Below, piece after piece: positions 47,192 through 64,000 of a stretch of 64,000 nt of DNA. Positions within the stretch are counted from its first letter, which is position 1; every line of letters begins with the position of its first letter. Under the pieces are notes generated by a model. It did not search any database. It worked only from the letters and a program-made list of their open reading frames with translations, and was not told the origin of the DNA. This DNA is from Sinonovacula constricta (taxonomy: Eukaryota > Mollusca > Bivalvia > Cardiida > Solecurtidae): positions 36,587,929-36,651,928 of the forward strand of contig CM017572.1 in NCBI GenBank assembly GCA_007844125.1, read 5' to 3'. The position numbers and the translations under genes were made by a program.

Positions 47192-47197
47192 AATAAA
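47192..47197 (+). terminator. Candidate polyadenylation signal of MRRF
   Basis: AATAAA in 'caataaaattttgattttta', followed by a T-rich stretch, 424 nt after the MRRF stop. Another AATAAA-type hexamer occurs near 47090; which one is used cannot be decided from sequence. Confidence 0.45.
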
Positions 47198-47714
47198 ATT
47201 TTGATTTTTATTATATTTGCAGCAGAGTACTGAACATTTTTGGTATGTGCTTAAAAGTGTTGAAAATTATAAAACACAAGTCATTAATTGGTAAATAAAA
47301 AAAAGGTCATATCAAAATTTCCACAGATATTTAAATCTAAACTTCATCTAGACAAAGGCAAAAAGGGTAAATGTAAATGTGACAAAAACACAATGACGAG
47401 ACATAACACACAAAAAGGAAAATGCACAGTCCATGCACAGATACCAGGCCCCAGCACAGAAGTCCATATATGTCTTAAAATGTAATATTTTTGTTGGGTA
47501 GGGAACACTGGTTTATCAGCTTAGCATTTTTTATGCTGCCGAAGGCATACACAAGACTTTGGTTTATGTTGGTCAAGACTTTGGTTTATGTTGGTCGGGA
47601 TTCAAACACAAAACCTTGCTCACTGTTAATCAGTGTAGAACCTTCTGCGCAATAATTAGTAGATTAGTGATAAAGTTACTTTGGGCCCTTTGAAAGAGAA
47701 AAAAGACGTACAAC

Positions 47715-47805
47715 CAATCTATCAGGAGCCTTCCGCCACCAATAATTAGCTGGACGTCGCCAATATGACCACAATCGTATTGGTGCGATGTAACAAAAAC
47801 AAACT
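47715..47805 (+). mobile_element. SINE family B tail fragment
   Basis: 'ggagccttccgccaccaata', 'gctggacgtcgccaatatg' and 'ggtgcgatgtaacaaaaac' match the family B 3' end. Confidence 0.65.
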
Positions 47806-47887
47806 AAATCTTGTATTAGCGAGCTGCAAGTAGCCACAAGTTATCTAAGAATTTTCGAAGATTATCTATACACGTTCTAAGTGTGCA

Positions 47888-48350
47888 AGTCTTAAAGGCG
47901 GTATCTGACTTTGGACCAAACATATTTTCATTTAAGATCATAATAAACCATTGTTTCATGTACAGACCTCTGTTTATTGATGTCCTACACCTGTCTGAAA
48001 AGTGAACCATAACGTCACAATCGTCGTTTCAAACATGTATTCCTTTTCTGAACCACGCTGCACAGTTAGCTATTTTGAAACTCACAAACCACGTGACCAC
48101 TTATGCTTTAGCTCATCCACGTCATCTGTTGTGACGTCGTTGTCTATTTTAAGCAGGAATCACAATCGTTCTTATTTATAGATTTGAGAAGAATGAACAT
48201 TTTTAGTGTTGATTAACGAGTTTTACTGCCCTATATTTGCGGTACTGTTGAAAATCTGCAGAAATTATGCACGAATACCCTAAACAAAGGTCAGATATTG
48301 TTATGTCTATATTAGATATAGGCAAACTATCGGTTACCACCTTTAAATAA
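47888..48350 (+). mobile_element. MITE M1, good copy with TTAA ends
   Basis: 'cttaaaggcggtatctgac' on the left and 'aaactatcggttaccac' plus 'ctttaaa' on the right give inverted ends bordered by TTAA. The interior ('gatgtcctacacctgtctg', 'aaccacgctgcacagttagc') is typical M1. Confidence 0.82.
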
Positions 48351-48354
48351 AGAA

Positions 48355-49130
48355 GGGTGGCATTTTTGTAATTTCCAGATACAAACGTATTTTGTCGACA
48401 CATAAACATGACTTTAAAGCGAACTGATGGGGTTTCAATTGAAACTTTTGATTTAAGACTTATTATGATTCTGATCAACTTAAGATTTTTAAACAAAGAC
48501 AATTTAAAGTTACTTTGGGCCCTTTAAAAGAGAAAAAAACGTACAACATTTTGTGTATTTGTTGCTGTTACGAACATTTAACAAAATATAAAAAATTTAA
48601 ATCAACAAAAAAATATTGATAACAAATAATATTGATAACTTTTATAGAAAGAAAATAGTATGCGAACCAAGATGTTAAGAGAAATAATACATTTTCTGAC
48701 AATATCTTACATATAAAATAGTTTTAAACTGAGTAGTCTCCCCTGAATAATCCCTAAATCCAAGCAGGTCATTTCATTTGTTTTACTCAGTTTTTTATGC
48801 TTGTGCTCTTTGGAGTATATGTTGATTTTTCTGCCTTTCTTGTGATACCTAGGTTAACCATCATCATCAAACACTTCCATTTTCTTTTTTAAATAACAAA
48901 TCTCTGTAAATATTTAAATGGATTTTAAGCTAATATTGATGCAAAAGTAAGAATTTTCACTGTAATTGCCATCTCTACAAAAGAATTCCAACTACAAGGA
49001 CCTACCTACTGTTTGGAATACCTCCGATATTAACTAACAAGGGAGACAATTTACATTTCACCATTGTAGCCCATTGCATTAATAATGCACCCTATTTGAA
49101 AGCAGGGACGGTTCCAGGGGCGAGAGGCTG
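48355..49130. other. Intergenic, no recognisable gene
   Basis: AT-rich with short ORFs only. A 'gttactttgggcccttt' block at about 48506 repeats one at 47672, so part of this stretch is duplicated. Confidence 0.45.
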
Positions 49131-49135
49131 CACAA

Positions 49136-50333
49136 ATTGGGCAGTCCGATAACTCGGTTACTTCCCTTGAATTCAAAGGGAGGCTACTCGGCGCCGAACC
49201 TCTGGGGACTAAGTAAAACAAAGATGGCGGACACGGACAAAGGAATCAACGAAGCTTATGTAAACAACTAAGAATTAGACCATTTCAAGCTAACAGATTT
49301 AAAGAAGTACCTGTCAAATCGTCGTTTGACTGGATCCTGAAGGGAAAATCAGTTAATCGAGCGAATTATCGGCACTCACAAGCTTGATATTACTGGCATT
49401 TTGAATTGAAAAGGAGAGACCAACTCGAGAAGAATTAGTTACACTTCACCCTCTCTTAACTGGTAAATCCTTGCAACAGCGGAATTTTATTTAAATATGA
49501 AATAAATAAACCACGTACACAGTATAATTATCATATTTTAGGGCGCAACATTGCATCTAAATCTAGGAACAGTGACAGTTCGTATATTGTACTTTGAGGA
49601 TCAGACTTTTTTCTTTGGTTAAAACAATTTTAAAATATGAAAAATAAAAATATAATTATTTACGATGCTAATAATACGATGTTAATAATAATAAAGGATA
49701 AGGAGACAAAAGAAGCATAAATTTAATGTGAATGGTGTCAAAATAATAAAAAATAAATTAATAAGTTTACATTCTTTTTACTTAATTTCTTAAAGATTTT
49801 TAAGGGAGAAGGGTGGCGTATACACTTATATCAGAAGAGCTCATAATTTATATGAAGACGAAGAAAACAAATACAATGTGAATGGTTATAAATAAATTAA
49901 CATTTACTTTTTTTTCTTGATGTATACACTTATATCCGAAGGCGACATGTTATTAAGCAAGGGCGAACTGTTACCTATCTAGGGTGAGCTGTTACCGATC
50001 AAGGGCGAAATGTAACCAGTTAAGGGAGGGCGAAGTGTTATAATATCATCCAAATGCGTCGCAGTCGTTTGTTTTGAGGAAATCGATGCAATGAAACAGC
50101 TCTGTTTTCGACCACCTTCCCGCTATAAACACCTTTACATATTCAGCAATATTTCTGCGATTTCCATTTCGGTTTTGTTTCTTTCTTTAATGACTTAACT
50201 TTCCACTCGATGTTCGTGTTATACCCGCTGATAAAATTTCTACTTATACCCCGGACGTTTTAATCAGCGCGAGTGCGCATGCGCATTCGGAGAGTACTCA
50301 GGGGCAGACAACTTAGTTATCGGACTGCCCAAT
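49136..50333. mobile_element. 1.2-kb DNA transposon remnant with about 19-bp inverted ends
   Basis: The left end is ATTGGGCAGTCCGATAACT and the right end is its inverse ('agttatcggactgcccaat'), perfect over 19 bp. An exact target duplication cannot be separated from the inverted ends. It contains a broken SAP-like coding segment at 49224-49409. Confidence 0.8.
49224..49409 (+). pseudogene. Broken SAP-like DNA-binding segment inside the 49136-50333 element
   Basis: From ATG at 49224 the frame reads MADTDKGINEAYVNN, a TAA at 49269, ELDHFKLTDLKKYLSNRRL, a TGA at 49338, then NQLIERIIGTHKL and a stop at 49407. The middle fits the SAP motif (two helices with a leucine/glycine turn, 'L-KKYL---L-G----L--R'). 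SAP modules sit at the N-terminus of some transposon and YqaJ-type nuclease proteins. Two stops make it dead as read; no catalytic domain is visible. Confidence 0.5.
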
Positions 50334-51807
50334 ATATCGACGTATCCGCGGTACGGTTTAGATGCTGAAATTTAAATAAAATTGGAAGTCGCCCTAGATT
50401 TGTAGTCAATCAGAAGCTATAAAAACTCATCGGCGATTTATTTCAATAGAACTCTTTTTTTCTATTTTACAATGAACAAAGTAGGTCGATCTATTTTGCT
50501 CAAAGGTTTTATTTTCGACTGCGCATGTGCAACAAACTGTGCTTTCTGGCTTGACTCCTCGCCTTGTGACGACAAGTTTGAACACGTCAAGACGATTGAC
50601 AGTTTTATAGGGCGGGTTACATGTCAATTTAGTAGAACAGGTAGAAGTGAGGCGGGGACTTCTAAGTGGGATAGAATCCATTAAGAAGTTTCCATAGAAA
50701 ATGGAAGCCTGCACTCGCTGCGCTCGTTTCGGCTTCTATTTCTTATCGTCTTAATAGACTATCCTAAACTAAGAGTACACAACGTACCCCATATCAGGAT
50801 AGATAGATAGATATCTTTTATTACCTCCATATTATGGAGAGCATAACATAAAATGTGCAGAAAAATGAACAACGTAATACACTTAATACAAGGGAACAGA
50901 GAAGAAAAAAAGACAAAATTAATGAAGTATTGCTGAGTGTGTGCGATTTGTGTTAATGTTGATTGAGATGATGGTGGGGATGATGATTGTAGTAGTTATG
51001 GTGTTGGTAGGTGTGGTCCTTGTTAGTTACAGAACACGATGCGTTGGCGCAAGGAAGTTACGTAATAATAAAACAATAGATCAACGATATGTACAAATAC
51101 AAAAAGATACTTTAATAATAGGTACTACGTTAAATTAATATAAATGGAAAAAACAACAAGAACAAAACAAACATAAAACAAAATATTGACAACTTACAAA
51201 GTAAGACATCCGCTTTGAGCATAATATTAAGTCATTGTACGAAATAATCCAAAACAGATAAACAGATCAGGTGAATTTGTATATACAAACTTACTTAGAG
51301 TTACACCGAGAGTTAATACTCAGAAATGTACAAGGTCGAGAAGGCGAACTAAATGGTAAGTGAGCAAAATATATAACACAACTGCAAGAATGTGTTAAAT
51401 GTTTTGCGATCACCAAAGACTGGATTATGCATATATCATGCATTTGAAAAAAAAAACGACAGAAAAATTCCAATTCGTAAGTAATGATTCTAATCTACCA
51501 CATGATAATATGACACTGTCGAAGAACACCATCAACAGATATGTTAAGACGCTAAACTCTTATTTTTTAACAGAAAATATATCATTGACTCAAACTACAG
51601 AAATGAAAATGAAATTTATCAATAGTTATCGACATGCTAAGTGTTTTGCGGTACTTTTAGATTTTCGACTTTTCGAACGAAGGTTACGCACGTACGTAAA
51701 GTGCGTAATGGCAGATTCGCGCCTGCATTCCTTCGTTTCGTTTCGACATATATACACGGAACAAACAACAACAAACTTTAGTCGTTTACTGTTGTAAGAC
51801 TTATGTG

Positions 51808-52210
51808 AGAACTCCTCGGGTAATTCCGTCCTCGGGACAATCATCCCTCGGATGTATCTGGTGCAATGATACTTACAGAAATCACGATCGTTTTGTTCGC
51901 CGGACGTCGGAAGAAGAATATGCCTAAAATGTAGTTCGCACAAAACTTAAACAATGGCATCGTTTGACAGTTGCGTGTCTGCTTCGCTGGTTAAATTAAA
52001 ATGGGATCATTTAAATGTGAAGCCACCAAATATTGAAGTTTTACAGGCATCATACTGTAGTGAGCAAACATCCGAACTGCCATCTTTGTTTTGACTTCTG
52101 TCACAAAAGTGGTCCCATTTAGGGAAATGGAGGTGGTAATCCGACTACCTACATATATCCGAGAGATGTTTCGTGAATTATCCGAGTTGTCCGACTGCTC
52201 TTATGGAACG
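51808..52210 (+). mobile_element. Dispersed repeat H, copy 1, with a conserved small ORF
   Basis: It is homologous to 61081-61550 along its length ('ctcgggtaattccgtcctcg', 'aatgtagttcgcacaaaa', 'cccatttagggaaatgg'). An ORF from ATG 51954 encodes 47 residues beginning MASFDSCVSASLVKLKWDHL and ending ELPSLF. The left end is partly mirrored by 'gaattatccgag' near the right end, giving a foldback shape. Confidence 0.65.
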
Positions 52211-52912
52211 CATTTTTATGGGGACGTTAGTGTAGCAGTCAATAACAGGATGTCGGAGTTGTTTCGCGAGACACTTTTCAGAGAAAAGAACCAAGTGTCC
52301 CGTTTTTTAAGAGGATAGCTTGCAACAATAAATTGTAGCTTTCAATTATAAAAAAAATAGCTTAAAAACCTAGCCCTTTGTCGAAGTTTTGTTTTGTTGC
52401 AAATGAAATCGAGTATACCGATGTTCGATATGCAGCTTTTAAATACAGATTAGCAGAGAACAAGGAAAACAAACAAAGTAGCAAAAATACTCCACTTCCC
52501 ATCAGAGTTTTGGTTCGTTTCTTTCAAATTTTAATGTAATTAATCAACAGAGTAAGAGAGTGTTTAGTTCCCAGGATAGTCATCTTCTTGTTTTTTATTT
52601 TTTTCTATTCTTTACTAAGCGCTCCTATTACATTCGATAACGTCATTAAGTACATGTCACATGACACTTCCGGCCGGAAAGGACATTTCATCGCGGAGGA
52701 ATGCAAGGCTTTCATCGCTCTAGTTTACATTCATAAGATCACTCATTCATAAAAATGCTCCGGTTTCTATAAGTTTCACATGAAACTGTGGCATGTTTGT
52801 CCACTGAACGTTATACACTTGAGTACAAACTGCTGAACGTTTGGTCGCTCAGTTTAGAAAATAACACTTTTCATAAACTGTTATAAATTTAACACTGCAC
52901 GCAATTTATGAG

Positions 52913-53831
<919 letters not shown>

Positions 53832-54009
53832 CGTAATTTTGAACGTTTCCATATTACACATTGCAAACACTTTGTTAGCATTTACTACTTACTGTTCTTC
53901 TAAATTCGTAAAAAAAAAAAATGGAAAAAAGGTGATTTGTATGTATTTTTGCTAAATATGAATTATTTATTATACGTTTGTTTCATGATTTGCGCAAATT
54001 CTCCGCTAA

Positions 54010-54385
54010 TTTGGAAAACTCTTGTCACCAACCGGATATCATGAAAAGCTTAATTAGAATTAATTAGTTATAAAACCTAATTTCACCAAATCATGTTGGA
54101 AAGCTTAATTAGAATCAATTAATTGGAAAACCTAATTATACCAAATCATGTTGAAAAGCTTAATTAGAATTAATAAGTCGGAAAACCTAATTACACCAAA
54201 TCATGTTGGAAAGCTTAATTAGAATTAATTAGTTGGGAAACCTTATTACACCAAATCATGTTGGAAAGCTTAATTAGAATTAGTTAGTTGGAAAACCTAA
54301 TTATACCAAATCATGTTGGAAAGCTTAATTAGAATTAATTAGTTGGAAAACCTAATTACACCAAATCATGTAGGAAAGCTTAAAC
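54010..54385. repeat. About 57-bp tandem repeat, about 6.5 copies
   Basis: The unit contains 'ccaaatcatgttggaaagct', 'taattagaattaatt' and 'agttggaaaacctaatt'. Confidence 0.88.
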
Positions 54386-54579
54386 AGACCGAAGACAAAA
54401 TGACAAAACTGTAAAAAAATCTGAAAAAAATAATAACGTTTTACAAATTTAAGGAATAAGCCAAACAAAAGTCCAAACTATTCCACCGAATATAGGGCGT
54501 GTCCTGTCCCGGGCCAAGTAAGAAACACCTTGTAAATTCAGCAGCCCAAGTTTAGGTTCCACGGATCGCTTAATAGAGC

Positions 54580-54842
54580 ATGTACTAAGGATGGATCTCG
54601 GGGAATGGGGGATGCATCCCGCCCGCACCCCTACCAGGTAAAAGGATAGAGCTGTGAAAACACATAGCCTACACATGATCTTTAAAATAGTAGGTTTTTA
54701 AAGTAAATTTTGTTTGTTGACTGCGTAGGTCGAAGTTAGGGTCCCTAACTGCATATAAACATCGAGCATTTACTGCGATAAAGTTGAATGGATCTTGATT
54801 CATACTCGCCCACCCCCCACAATTTTCTAGGTCCGCCCCTGG
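54580..54842. repeat. Dispersed repeat, inverse mate of 46795-47045
   Basis: 'gactgcgtaggtcgaagtta', 'gggtccctaactgcat' and 'aattttctaggtccgcccc' match the inverse of the MRRF downstream repeat. Confidence 0.75.
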
Positions 54843-54849
54843 CATGCAA

Positions 54850-55825
54850 CCAGACTTTAATATACTGGCTGCTTCAATATATTTCAGTATGAAATTCCTT
54901 TCAGACAAGACATGGTATCACAGTCAGGGCAACACTTCCGGTCTCTTCAATGTGATGGTATCAGTATTGCGCTTATCCCTGTAAACAAGTTAAGAACTGC
55001 AACAGTGTTGTTGTTTTTTTCAACTCCTATATTTACCCTACGCATTCCAAAATAATCTTCTTGTTCGCAGATTATAACGGGGACGGATTCTTCTCATGTA
55101 CACTTCGCCTTTTTTGACATATTTGACCGACTTATTTGTAAACAAAACCACCCACACCCGTCTAAATGGGATAAATATTTATGCTTCCAGCATATCTGGG
55201 CTGCCAGATTCTGTCTCGATAAGACAAACCTGATGCTCACTGGAAACAAGCTTCCATTCATAAAATTTCCAGGGGCCGTTCAAAAAGTTCAGATAACGTT
55301 CTCATCGCGCCTAGTCCGGTCACATTAAAGCAATCAATTAAATGCCTAAAATACCAAGAACATGATCCAGTAAACCTTTCAGGAGCGTATCAGGGCTGTT
55401 TATGAAGTTACGCACAATTACCAGTAGATTCCTTAGGAGGGGGGGTGGGGGGATCCGCGGAATCTTGATATTCTGTTATATTGGCCCAGGCGAATTATAG
55501 GGCCCTTTTCGCCTCCAAAATATAACTTGACATCTACGGGAGATACTGCGGAAATAAAATATATAATGTATAACCGTGGTACGCATCGACTTTCTTAGTG
55601 TTTTTGGTACTTTTTGATTTTCGATTTTTTCGAATGGAGGTAACGCACGTGCGTAATGGTAGATACGCGCCTGCCTTTTTAGTATTTCATGGACTGAAAT
55701 GCACTATTTTTTTCGACATGGCTTCTTGTTGAATACTTTCTTGATTGTCAAAAGGCTTCGTGGTTTTCATGGTCTTTTTTACATGTTCAGATACTCATAA
55801 ACATAATTAAAATTTGTACCGGAAA
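54850..55825. other. Intergenic, no recognisable gene
   Basis: The block 'gtaacgcacgtgcgtaatgg' with its neighbours (55595-55685) resembles 51640-51730, so a dispersed repeat is present. No exon was recognised. Confidence 0.45.
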
Positions 55826-55834
55826 GTAAAATGT

Positions 55835-56070
55835 AAACCAATAAATAAATAAATAAATAAATAATGAATGAGTGAATGAATGAATGAATGAATGAATAAA
55901 TAAATAAATAAATAAATAACTGAATAAATGAATGAATGAATGAAAATAAATAAATAAAACAACAAATAAATAAATAAAAAACAGACACGCTCTTGCGCAC
56001 ACAAGCACACGTGTATGTGAGCGTGCGTGCGTGTATGTGTGTGCGTGTGTTTGTGTGTGTGTGTTATTTA
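55835..56070. repeat. (AATA)n/(AATG)n microsatellite followed by a GT-rich tract
   Basis: 'aataaataaataaat' and 'gaatgaatgaatgaat' blocks to 55978, then GTGTGC-rich DNA to 56065. The aromatic/Ile-rich minus-strand ORFs are artefacts. Confidence 0.9.
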
Positions 56071-56279
56071 AATAATATAATATACTCATTGTTAAGCTAA
56101 AAACCTCACGCTGTTTAAATATTGTTTAACAGCAAATATAAAGATTATGCATTTGTTGTTCGATGATTTATTTGCTTTATTTACATAACAAAGTTACCAG
56201 CCTAATAGGTTTAAATCGTGAAAAAACAATAAAATGTTGACGAGTGTTTAGGAAGTAAAATGTTTATTGGACTTGATTC

Positions 56280-56645
56280 ATCGATTACCAATGACATAAT
56301 AATCGATTACAGTAACACAGTCATCGATTACAGTGACACAGTCATCGATTACAGAGACACGCTCATCGATTACAGAGACACGCTCATCGATTGCAGAGAC
56401 ACAGTCATCGATTACAGAGACACGTTCATCGATTGCAGGGAAACGATCATCGATTACAAGTTACACAATTATCGGCCACAGTGACACAATGCCACAATTG
56501 TCGATTACAGTGACACATTAATCGATTACAGTGACACATTCATCGATTACAGTGACACGTTCATCGATTACAGTGACACATTAATCGATAACAGTGACAC
56601 ATTCATCGATTACAGTGACACATTCATCGATTACAGTGGCACAAT
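56280..56645. repeat. 21-bp minisatellite with ATCGAT in each unit, about 17 copies
   Basis: 'tcatcgattacagtgacaca' recurs with variants. Each unit holds the palindrome ATCGAT. It lies about 110 bp from the pogo-like MITE. Confidence 0.9.
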
Positions 56646-56755
56646 TCTCTTATATCTTCAGGTTGAGCAAGTCTGACCATCATTCGGACACGGCTTGTAA
56701 ACACATCTCATTAACTACAACATTTAATATTAGTGACGTAATTCATTAAATGACA

Positions 56756-57501
56756 TACAGTCAACTCTCGTTATCTCAAATTTCAAGGGACCGTAGAAAA
56801 TAGTTTGAGATATCCGAAGTTTGAGTTATCCGAATTTAAGGATAGTTTGTGTAAATCTTAAAAATCTTACCTGCTACACGATGACTGGTAATGACTGAAA
56901 TTCCTTGTTATATCTGCCACTGTAAACTAAGTTTCTGCAAGTTTGTGTGGTTTTGCATGTTTATAGTGTTATTAGATTATATATATATATATATATATAA
57001 TATAAATCACTTACGCGACCTCTCATTTTATTTACAAGTTGAGAAGGCCGTGTCAACAAGTTCTCAAAAACTGTTACAACAACAAGTGCAAACTGAAACA
57101 CTTTAATCAGCGTTAATTGATGTTCATTAAATCAGCTAATTAAATAATAATCGATTAACCTCTTCTTTCAATTACGTGACATCCTGATTGCCGATAATTG
57201 GCGATAAAACTCGCGCCCAAATCTTCGCGAGTTTCACGGTAGGTGTGAAAATCACTATTGTTGCCGTTTTGCATCTTATAGCAATTTGAAGTTTGAGATA
57301 GACCAACTGATTTCAACAGTTTTATACGTGTGGTGACAAAGAATTTAGTTTGATATATCCGATAATTTGACACATCCGAATTTGACTTAAGCGGAGTCGA
57401 ACTATATAGAAACTATAGGGAAAAAACGGGACCGTAGAAAACAGTTTGACATAACCGGAAATTTGAAATAACCGATTTTGAGATAACGAGAGTTGACAGT
57501 A
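56756..57501. mobile_element. pogo/Tigger-like MITE with TA target duplication
   Basis: The left end is CAGTCAACTCTCGTTATCTC; the right end is its inverse apart from one base, bordered by TA at 56756-56757 and 57500-57501. Subterminal 'gatatccgaa' and 'ataaccga' motifs repeat on both sides. TA targets and 'CTCTCGTTATC' ends are typical of pogo/Tigger-type Tc1/mariner elements. It has no transposase ORF (742 bp). Confidence 0.85.
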
Positions 57502-58065
57502 CACCATTTGTAGCAACAATGCTTGATTGACGTCTGTTTATTTAATAATTTATCTACATAGCATAATTGAAGAATGTAATAATGTTTTAATTAAACTTTT
57601 AAAGTATAAGAATCTAAACTTTTTTATTAATTAAATATCAATTCAGTTTGTAAAAAATAAATGTATTCTTTGCAGGATGGCTCGAAGCGGGGAAGCAAAC
57701 ATAGTCCGCCTCAAATAATGTCAATCTGACACGAGTTCTTAAACGGCCTTTATTTTTAAGATTCATTTTAACTGTTTAATATTTTAACCTGTTTTCACTT
57801 ATAATTCACATTTTAACCTGATAGATTTTTATTTCTGCTCACATATTATAGTTTTAATCTGATTATATTCTATTGTCGTTAAATTTCAATGTATTCGGCG
57901 CCGTATGACCTATAAAGTGTTGGTGTGCCGTAAAACCCAAAATACAAATTATCTTCAAGATTCGCAAGCAGCCATCACTCTAAACGTGGCGCGTGTTATT
58001 TCTCGGGTATGACTACAAACTTGTGTATCAGCCCACATCACTGAACTACTGTCATTCGGATGCTC

Positions 58066-58073
58066 TATATAAA
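58066..58073 (+). promoter_or_regulatory. TATA box of the putative secreted-protein gene
   Basis: 'gctctatataaaccactgg' contains TATATAAA 91 nt before the ATG at 58164. This predicts a start near 58100 and a 5' UTR of about 65 nt. Confidence 0.55.
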
Positions 58074-58163
58074 CCACTGGAGACTGGAGTATCGTCATTC
58101 ATAAAATACAGCCAAGCGTTCATAAATATTACGCGAGTGATTGGACTAGACTGGTTCTCAACA

Positions 58164-63750
<5,587 letters not shown>

Positions 63751-63819
63751 GTCGATTGAAACTGCAAAGTTGAATTCTACAATTTAATGTTACTTTATCA
63801 TACAGCATTATTATTTTTA

Positions 63820-63958
63820 CGGAGGCTTGGAGAAGTCTCCCAGATGATCTGCAGTGCGCCGGTGGTTCTACCCAGACACAGGCCTTCCTCCACCGATATA
63901 AAGCTGAACGCCGCCATTATCACCATCAGTATATCTGCGAGATGCAACAACAAAAGGA
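63820..63958 (+). mobile_element. SINE family B, body
   Basis: 'gatctgcagtgcgccggtgg', 'ttctacccagacacagg', 'ccttcctccaccgatata' and 'gctgaacgccgcca' follow the family order; the head is missing. Confidence 0.75.
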
Positions 63959-64000
63959 TGCTCCCATATTTATCCTTTGTCCAAGGCTAATTTTGATCAA

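Noticed and set aside
50427..50714. Overlapping 95- and 70-codon ORFs as genes
   Set aside because: No recognised motif or splice support, and they lie just outside a transposon remnant.
51399..51797. 132-codon ORF
   Set aside because: Part is shared with a dispersed repeat at 55595-55685 and no domain is visible.
55779..56089. Ile/Phe/Tyr-rich minus ORFs
   Set aside because: Translation of AATA/AATG repeats.
57993..58163. Upstream in-frame start for the secreted-protein exon
   Set aside because: It would place the TATA box inside the coding region and bury the signal peptide; the start at 58164 fits better.

Overview
This is animal nuclear DNA, AT-rich, intron-rich and packed with repeats. 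Three intron-containing genes and one intronless gene can be read with confidence. The repeat content (several tRNA-headed SINE families, many TTAA-flanked MITEs, abundant minisatellites and microsatellites) and the protein sequences suggest a lophotrochozoan, most likely a bivalve mollusc. That placement is inferred from repeat style and protein similarity, not proven. Nothing bacterial, viral or CRISPR-like was seen.

Genes. (1) The 3' end of a KLHL20-like BTB-Kelch gene on + (coding exons 1002-1135, 1727-1935, 3952-4143); its 5' part lies outside the window. (2) A complete-looking RBM18-like single-RRM gene on - (coding exons, in transcript order, 22820-22738, 19161-19035, 16723-16640, 15623-15559, 11216-10970; 201 residues). 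(3) An intronless small heat-shock protein on - (34018-33365) with a TATA box. (4) A complete-looking mitochondrial ribosome recycling factor gene, MRRF, on + (six coding exons, 40248-46768; 264 residues). (5) The putative 5' end of a secreted-protein gene on + (TATA box at 58066, signal-peptide exon 58164-58274, candidate second exon at 63659). These genes do not form a pathway; they are separate eukaryotic loci with their own promoters.

Layout. 1-4 kb: KLHL20 exons. 4.5-10.9 kb: MITEs, SINEs and a 75-bp array. 11-23 kb: RBM18, whose introns hold at least six tandem arrays. 23-33 kb: SINEs, MITEs and microsatellites. 33.4-34.1 kb: sHSP and its promoter. 34.5-39.2 kb: SINEs and a GC-rich 270-bp triplication. 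40.2-46.8 kb: MRRF. 47-58 kb: a transposon graveyard with SAP-like, helicase-like and pogo-like remnants. 58-64 kb: the putative secreted-protein gene, with a repeat-filled intron.

The most striking observation is that tandem arrays have grown out of exon-intron junctions, so that each repeat unit carries a copy of the splice site. In KLHL20 one exon has five tandem copies of its 3' end plus donor (unit 84-95 bp). The next intron ends in exactly 29 units of 51 bp, each a copy of the acceptor plus the first 18 nt of the following exon; 51 is a multiple of 3 and the array is open. In MRRF the donor of coding exon 5 starts an array of about 43 units of about 27 bp, each repeating the exon tail and donor. 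RBM18 intron 4 carries about 32 copies of a donor-like CAG/GTAACTG, and one RBM18 acceptor directly abuts a 22-24-bp array. Junction-spanning minisatellites in neighbouring genes are the main candidate for something undescribed here.
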